DNA of 16,810 bases from Candidatus Zixiibacteriota bacterium. Lineage in GTDB: Bacteria; Zixibacteria; MSB-5A5; GN15; FEB-12. This document shows, piece after piece, positions 13,229 to 16,810 of this stretch. The stretch lies in assembly GCA_023132995.1 (NCBI GenBank), contig JAGLXI010000112.1, positions 1 through 16,810 of the forward strand, written 5' to 3'. Each line of letters opens with the position of its first letter. Position 1 is the first letter of the stretch. Made by a program: the position numbers and the translations under genes. A model generated the notes under the pieces. That model searched no databases and was not told where the DNA came from. It saw nothing but the letters and a program-made list of their open reading frames with translations.

Positions 13229-14799
13229 GTCAATCCGCTCCCGTACTGGATCGCCGCTCGGTTTTCGTGTCCCTGGTCCTGGTTACGTTCATGGTGCTTG
13301 TCACCGGGGGCATGGCGGTCTATGTGCTCTCCGACCCGGGCATTGAGCCGGCCTACCGGCTGGTCGCGGCGGCCATGCACATCGAGAAGAACTACCACCG
13401 CCAGGTCGACTGGGATCGGCTTGTAATCGCCGCTCGCCGGGCCATTACCGGCCGTCTCGATCGCTATACGGATTACGTGACATCATCCGCATTCAGCCGC
13501 ATGGAGGAGCATGAGTCAGGCGCGTACGGCGGCATTGGCGTGACCGTGATCGCCGATGAACGGGGTCTCCTGATCGTGTCGGTGCGCGAGAACGGGCCGT
13601 CCGATGAGGCGGGCCTGCTGACTGGTGATATTATCGTCACGGCTGACTCGTGCGATTTTGCGACTATGAGTCTGTCCGAAGCCTCCGCCGTTCTGCGCGG
13701 CGAAGAAGGAACAACCGTGGCCCTGATCGTTTACCGCCCGGCCGACCGGAACACTCTCAACGTGACCGTTGTTCGGCGCCGGATATCGTTTGTGCATGTT
13801 CCGTATGCCGGCTTCACGCCGGACAGCGTGGTGTACATAAGGCTGCTCGATTTCGACTCGGGCGCGGCGGACGATGTCCGGGCCGCCGTTGATTCCCTTA
13901 TGGGCGATACGACAAGAAACGCCCGGGGGCTCATCCTTGATCTGCGCGGCAACCCGGGAGGCCTTCTTATCGAAGCCTGCCAGACGGCGGATCTCTTCTT
14001 AGGAGAGCATCAGTTCGTTGTCGGTACCGAGGGCCGGTCCCGGTGGAATGCGGGGGAGTACTTCGCCACCGGCGAGGACCTTGCCGCCGGTCTGCCCATG
14101 GCGGTCATTGTCGACAGGGGTTCCGCCTCTTCAGCGGAGATTGTGGCCGGGGCGCTGCAGCAGGCCGGGCGGGCGGCCCTGGTGGGTGACACCACCTTCG
14201 GCAAAGGTCTGGTTCAGGCGTATATCCGTTTCCTCGACGGCGACGGCCTTCGCCTGACCGTTTCGCGATACTACCTGGCTGGTCCGGTGTACCTCAACGA
14301 CTTCGACTCCACCCTCAGCGACGTCGGGCACGGATTGGTTCCGGACTTCTACCTGGAGTCGGTGCGAGGACGCAGTTTTCCCCGGGCCCTGGAGAATTCG
14401 CTCCTTCTTCAGCGTTTTGCCGGCGAGTGCCAGGACGAGATCATTGATCGGACGGGCGAAGACGGTATGGCCGAACTGTGGAGCGCCGAGGTTGCGGCCT
14501 TTGCTGCTCGCGAAGGGTTCACCTATAAGACCCCGCGCACCGAACTCATCGCCGGCATGGTGGAGTTCGCGGTTTCCGATAGCGCTTCTGATGATGTCAA
14601 TGCTACCCTGGCGGGGTTGCTGGCCACCTCTCAACGCGAAGACGAACGGCAGTTTTACATCCACCGCGACTACATCTTTTCGAGGTTGAAAGAGACTGCT
14701 TTTCAGCGGAAATACTCCACCAACCGCGCTTACCGTGAAGTGATCGTGCGGGAGAACCCGGCGGTTGCGTTGGCGGTTGACATCGTTTTTGGCAGGTGA
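13225..14799 (+). CDS. S41-family C-terminal processing peptidase
   Basis: CtpA/Prc-type serine proteases cut cell-envelope proteins near their C-termini using a Ser-Lys dyad, with a PDZ domain gating access. Here residues 12-34 form one N-terminal membrane anchor. A PDZ domain starts at YGGIGVTV (101-108) and includes SDEAGLLTGDIIVTADS. The peptidase core has GLILDLRGNPGG (235-246), the nucleophile Ser302 in GSASSAEIVAGALQ, and Lys327 and Gln331 in FGKGLVQ; the 25-residue Ser-Lys spacing matches known members. About 150 residues after the core are helical and unassigned. It overlaps tmk by four bases (ATGA). Bacterial S41 genes often sit beside unrelated housekeeping genes, so the pairing with tmk says little about substrate. 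Confidence 0.93.
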   Translation: MSQSAPVLDRRSVFVSLVLVTFMVLVTGGMAVYVLSDPGIEPAYRLVAAAMHIEKNYHRQVDWDRLVIAARRAITGRLDRYTDYVTSSAFSRMEEHESGAYGGIGVTVIADERGLLIVSVRENGPSDEAGLLTGDIIVTADSCDFATMSLSEASAVLRGEEGTTVALIVYRPADRNTLNVTVVRRRISFVHVPYAGFTPDSVVYIRLLDFDSGAADDVRAAVDSLMGDTTRNARGLILDLRGNPGGLLIEACQTADLFLGEHQFVVGTEGRSRWNAGEYFATGEDLAAGLPMAVIVDRGSASSAEIVAGALQQAGRAALVGDTTFGKGLVQAYIRFLDGDGLRLTVSRYYLAGPVYLNDFDSTLSDVGHGLVPDFYLESVRGRSFPRALENSLLLQRFAGECQDEIIDRTGEDGMAELWSAEVAAFAAREGFTYKTPRTELIAGMVEFAVSDSASDDVNATLAGLLATSQREDERQFYIHRDYIFSRLKETAFQRKYSTNRAYREVIVRENPAVALAVDIVFGR

Positions 14800-14803
14800 C
14801 GGG

Positions 14804-14832
14804 TTGACGATCCTGACTCAAGATCACATATT
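14804..14832 (+). promoter_or_regulatory. Candidate promoter of the HAD phosphatase operon
   Basis: TTGACG (14804-14809) and CATATT (14827-14832) lie 17 bases apart, immediately after the protease stop codon. The matches are 5 of 6 and 4 of 6. The gap of 111 bases to the next gene contains nothing else notable. Confidence 0.45.
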
Positions 14833-14910
14833 GCTTGGCCGATGCTCCACGAGATGGTTCTTTCCGGCGGCGGTGTCGCATCGGAAACAGGAATGAGCGT
14901 ATAACTGACT

Positions 14911-15600
14911 ATGAAAACAGCAGTCTTTTGCGATTTCGACGGCACTATCGCGCGACGGGATATCGGTTACCATCTGTTTCACCATTTCTCGGGCGGCAGG
15001 AACGATGAGTTGGTGCCCAGGTGGAAGAGCGGTCAACTGACAACCCGCGACTGCCTGCTTCAGGAGGCGGCGATGGTAACAGCCACGCCGCGGGAGATTT
15101 ACCGCTTCCTTGATGGGTTCGAACTGAATCGCGGGTTTGCCGAGTTCGTGCAGCTCTGCCAAAGTCAGAAGACCGATCTCATCGTAACCTCCGACGGCCT
15201 CGAGTTCTATATCCGGTACGTGCTGAAACGGCACGGCATCAGCGGCCTTCTCGTCCTGGCCAACGTTGGTAAATTCCACGGGGGGGGCCTGACGGTCGAA
15301 TTCCCCTACGACAACAAGTCCTGTGACCGCTGCGGCAATTGCAAGGGGGAACGCATCCGCGAGTACCGATCCGGGAATACCTCCACTCGAATCGTGTTTG
15401 TGGGCGATGGCTACTCTGACGCCTGCGCCACCGGTGAAGCCGACCTGATTTTCGCAAAAAAAGACCTTGTCGAATACTGCCGGGAAAACAATATTGGCTT
15501 TGTAGAATACGATGACTTTTTTGATGTCGCCCGTCACATGATCGAACAGGGCTACCTGACTGCACGCGGGCTGAAGCAGGCGAACGGAGCAAATCAATGA
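14911..15600 (+). CDS. MtnX-like HAD-IB family phosphatase
   Basis: HAD phosphatases hydrolyse phosphate esters through an aspartyl-phosphate intermediate. The 229-residue protein has motif I FCDFDGT (6-12; nucleophile Asp8, acid/base Asp10), motif II VTSDG (92-96), and motif IV FVGDGYSD (163-170). The cap-side and mid-protein arrangement fits the MtnX-like HAD-IB group, named for a methionine-salvage phosphatase, but no other methionine-salvage gene is near, so that substrate should not be assumed. A C-x2-C-x2-C cluster (Cys138, 141, 144) lies before the Lys that probably serves as motif III (Lys145). No strong ribosome binding site precedes the ATG. Its last codons overlap the next gene by ATGA, so it probably acts with the sugar-nucleotide enzyme downstream. 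Confidence 0.85.
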   Translation: MKTAVFCDFDGTIARRDIGYHLFHHFSGGRNDELVPRWKSGQLTTRDCLLQEAAMVTATPREIYRFLDGFELNRGFAEFVQLCQSQKTDLIVTSDGLEFYIRYVLKRHGISGLLVLANVGKFHGGGLTVEFPYDNKSCDRCGNCKGERIREYRSGNTSTRIVFVGDGYSDACATGEADLIFAKKDLVEYCRENNIGFVEYDDFFDVARHMIEQGYLTARGLKQANGANQ

Positions 15601-16810
15601 AGGCGATCATAATGGCCGGCGGGTTTGGCACCAGGCTCAGACCCCTTACTATAAACCTGCCCAAGCCGATGGTGCCCGTCGGTAATCTCCCCATGATGGA
15701 GCATGTCGTGTCGCTGCTGGCCCGGCACGGCGTCAGCCAGATCACATCATTGTTGTATTTCCAGGGTGACAGGATTCGGGACTATTTCAAAGACGGGAGT
15801 GCCCTCGGTGTCAGCATGGACTACGTCGAGACTGATGATGACTACGGCACTGCCGGCGCCGTGCGGTACGCCCTGGAGACGGCCCTCGAACCGACCCTGG
15901 TAATCTCAGGTGATTTGGTGACTGACTTTGACCTCACCGAAGCGATCCAGTGGCACCGCGAGAAAAGCTCGCAGGCGACCTTGCTGCTCACACGCATGGA
16001 GAACCCGCTGGCCTACGGCATCGTGATAACCGCCGGAGATGGAAGAATCGTCCGTTTTCTTGAGAAACCATCATGGGGGGAGGCCTTCTCCGACACCATC
16101 AATACCGGCATCTACCTGTTGGAACCGTCGGCCATAGACCTCATCCCGCCCCGCACCAACTTTGATTTCTCCCAGAACCTTTTCCCTCTTATGTTATCCA
16201 GGGACATGGGCCTGTACGGCAAGGTCATGCAGGGCTACTGGAAGGACGTCGGCAACGTCGGCGAGTACCGCCGTGTTCACATGGACCTGTTTGAGCGTAA
16301 AATGACATTGGACTTCGGGGGGGCAGCCGCCACGGCCGAAAACGCCGCCGTTTATCGGGGGGCCAACGTTCAGGTTGAAACGGGAGCCGAGCTTACCGGC
16401 ACTGTTATCCTCGGCAACGACGTCCTGGTGGGATCGGGAACGAAACTGCACAATTGCGTCATCGGCAATCGCAGCCGTGTCGGGGCCGCCTGCAGCCTGA
16501 CCAACTCGGTTATCTGGGAAGACAGTAGTATCGGCATCGAGGCCGTCATGAACAACGCTGTCGTCTGTAACCACTCGGAGATCGGACGCAATGTCCAGTT
16601 GCTTGACGACGTGATCGTCTCCGACGACTGCGTGATCGGGGACTCCGCCACCGTGAAGGCCAACTGCAAGATATGGCCGGGCAAGACGGTCGACCCTGGG
16701 GCTATCGTCTCCACCTCCATGGTCTGGGGAGAGAAGTGGAACCGGGAACTGTTTACGGACTCCAAGGTCACGGGACTGGCCCTGACCGAGATCACACCGG
16801 AAATGCTGGT
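15597..16810 (+). CDS. Mannose-1-phosphate guanylyltransferase, likely fused to phosphomannomutase (3'-partial)
   Basis: The first 404 codons of a sugar nucleotidyltransferase, open at the right edge. Residues 1-230 form the catalytic domain: MKAIIMAGGFGTRLRPLT (1-18), PKPMVPVGN (22-30), the metal-binding VISGDLVTD (102-110), FLEKPSWGE (154-162), NTGIYLLEP (169-177) and YWKDVGNVGEY (214-224). Residues ~245-370 carry left-handed beta-helix hexapeptide repeats. The segment after them (SMVWGEKWNRELF...LTEITPEML) resembles the linker into the phosphoglucomutase/phosphomannomutase domain of fused proteins in several phyla, so the gene probably continues with that domain. It would supply GDP-mannose for envelope polysaccharides. 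The start at 15597 overlaps the HAD gene stop (ATGA). GDP-mannose rather than another nucleotide sugar is inferred from the fusion type. Confidence 0.88.
   Translation, partial: MKAIIMAGGFGTRLRPLTINLPKPMVPVGNLPMMEHVVSLLARHGVSQITSLLYFQGDRIRDYFKDGSALGVSMDYVETDDDYGTAGAVRYALETALEPTLVISGDLVTDFDLTEAIQWHREKSSQATLLLTRMENPLAYGIVITAGDGRIVRFLEKPSWGEAFSDTINTGIYLLEPSAIDLIPPRTNFDFSQNLFPLMLSRDMGLYGKVMQGYWKDVGNVGEYRRVHMDLFERKMTLDFGGAAATAENAAVYRGANVQVETGAELTGTVILGNDVLVGSGTKLHNCVIGNRSRVGAACSLTNSVIWEDSSIGIEAVMNNAVVCNHSEIGRNVQLLDDVIVSDDCVIGDSATVKANCKIWPGKTVDPGAIVSTSMVWGEKWNRELFTDSKVTGLALTEITPEML

Noticed and set aside
14824..15597. A 257-codon minus-strand frame opposite the HAD phosphatase
   Set aside because: The sense strand has all HAD motifs and an ATGA junction with the next gene.

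Overview
The window looks like an ordinary stretch of chromosome from a free-living, probably uncultivated bacterium of moderately high G+C. It holds complete housekeeping genes (recA, tilS, hpt, ftsH, folE, tmk), an Archaeoglobus/actinobacterial-type myo-inositol-1-phosphate synthase, and the start of what looks like a fused mannose-1-phosphate guanylyltransferase/phosphomannomutase. A lineage in the FCB/Zixibacteria neighbourhood would fit this gene content, but that is a guess. I see no phage, integrase, transposase, CRISPR array, tRNA or rRNA.

Layout. Positions 1-830 hold a two-helix membrane protein of unknown function, possibly cut at its 5' end. recA (1126-2157) is preceded by a palindrome that could be its SOS operator. 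From 2158 to 4605 lies a sparse, repeat-rich stretch with only two small genes: a candidate nuclease-fold protein (+ strand) and a STAS/SpoIIAA-like protein (- strand, with its own terminator). Its last ~930 bases are a mosaic of dispersed repeats. A nitroreductase-family protein follows (4606-5535).

Positions 5669-10197 form one tight run, tilS-hpt-ftsH-folE: tRNA-Ile lysidine synthetase, purine salvage, membrane protease and GTP cyclohydrolase I. tilS and hpt overlap by 44 bases, and ftsH and folE are 3 bases apart. The tilS-hpt-ftsH order is widely conserved in bacteria. A second candidate mobile-repeat footprint lies after folE (10198-10412).

A TetR-family regulator (- strand) has a perfect 16-bp palindrome just downstream of its own -10 box, which suggests autorepression. 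Divergent from it is ino1, with a near-consensus sigma-70 promoter and a strong terminator. tmk and an S41 C-terminal processing protease share an ATGA stop/start overlap. After a candidate promoter, a MtnX-like HAD phosphatase and the sugar-nucleotide enzyme share another ATGA overlap and run off the right edge.

I found no convincing new multi-gene system. The observations most worth checking are: substitutions at normally conserved substrate-binding positions in two neighbouring enzymes (Hpt Ala107, FolE Asn104); a histone-like lysine-rich tail on inositol-phosphate synthase; the TetR operator architecture; and a family of small non-coding repeat elements with a shared end sequence.
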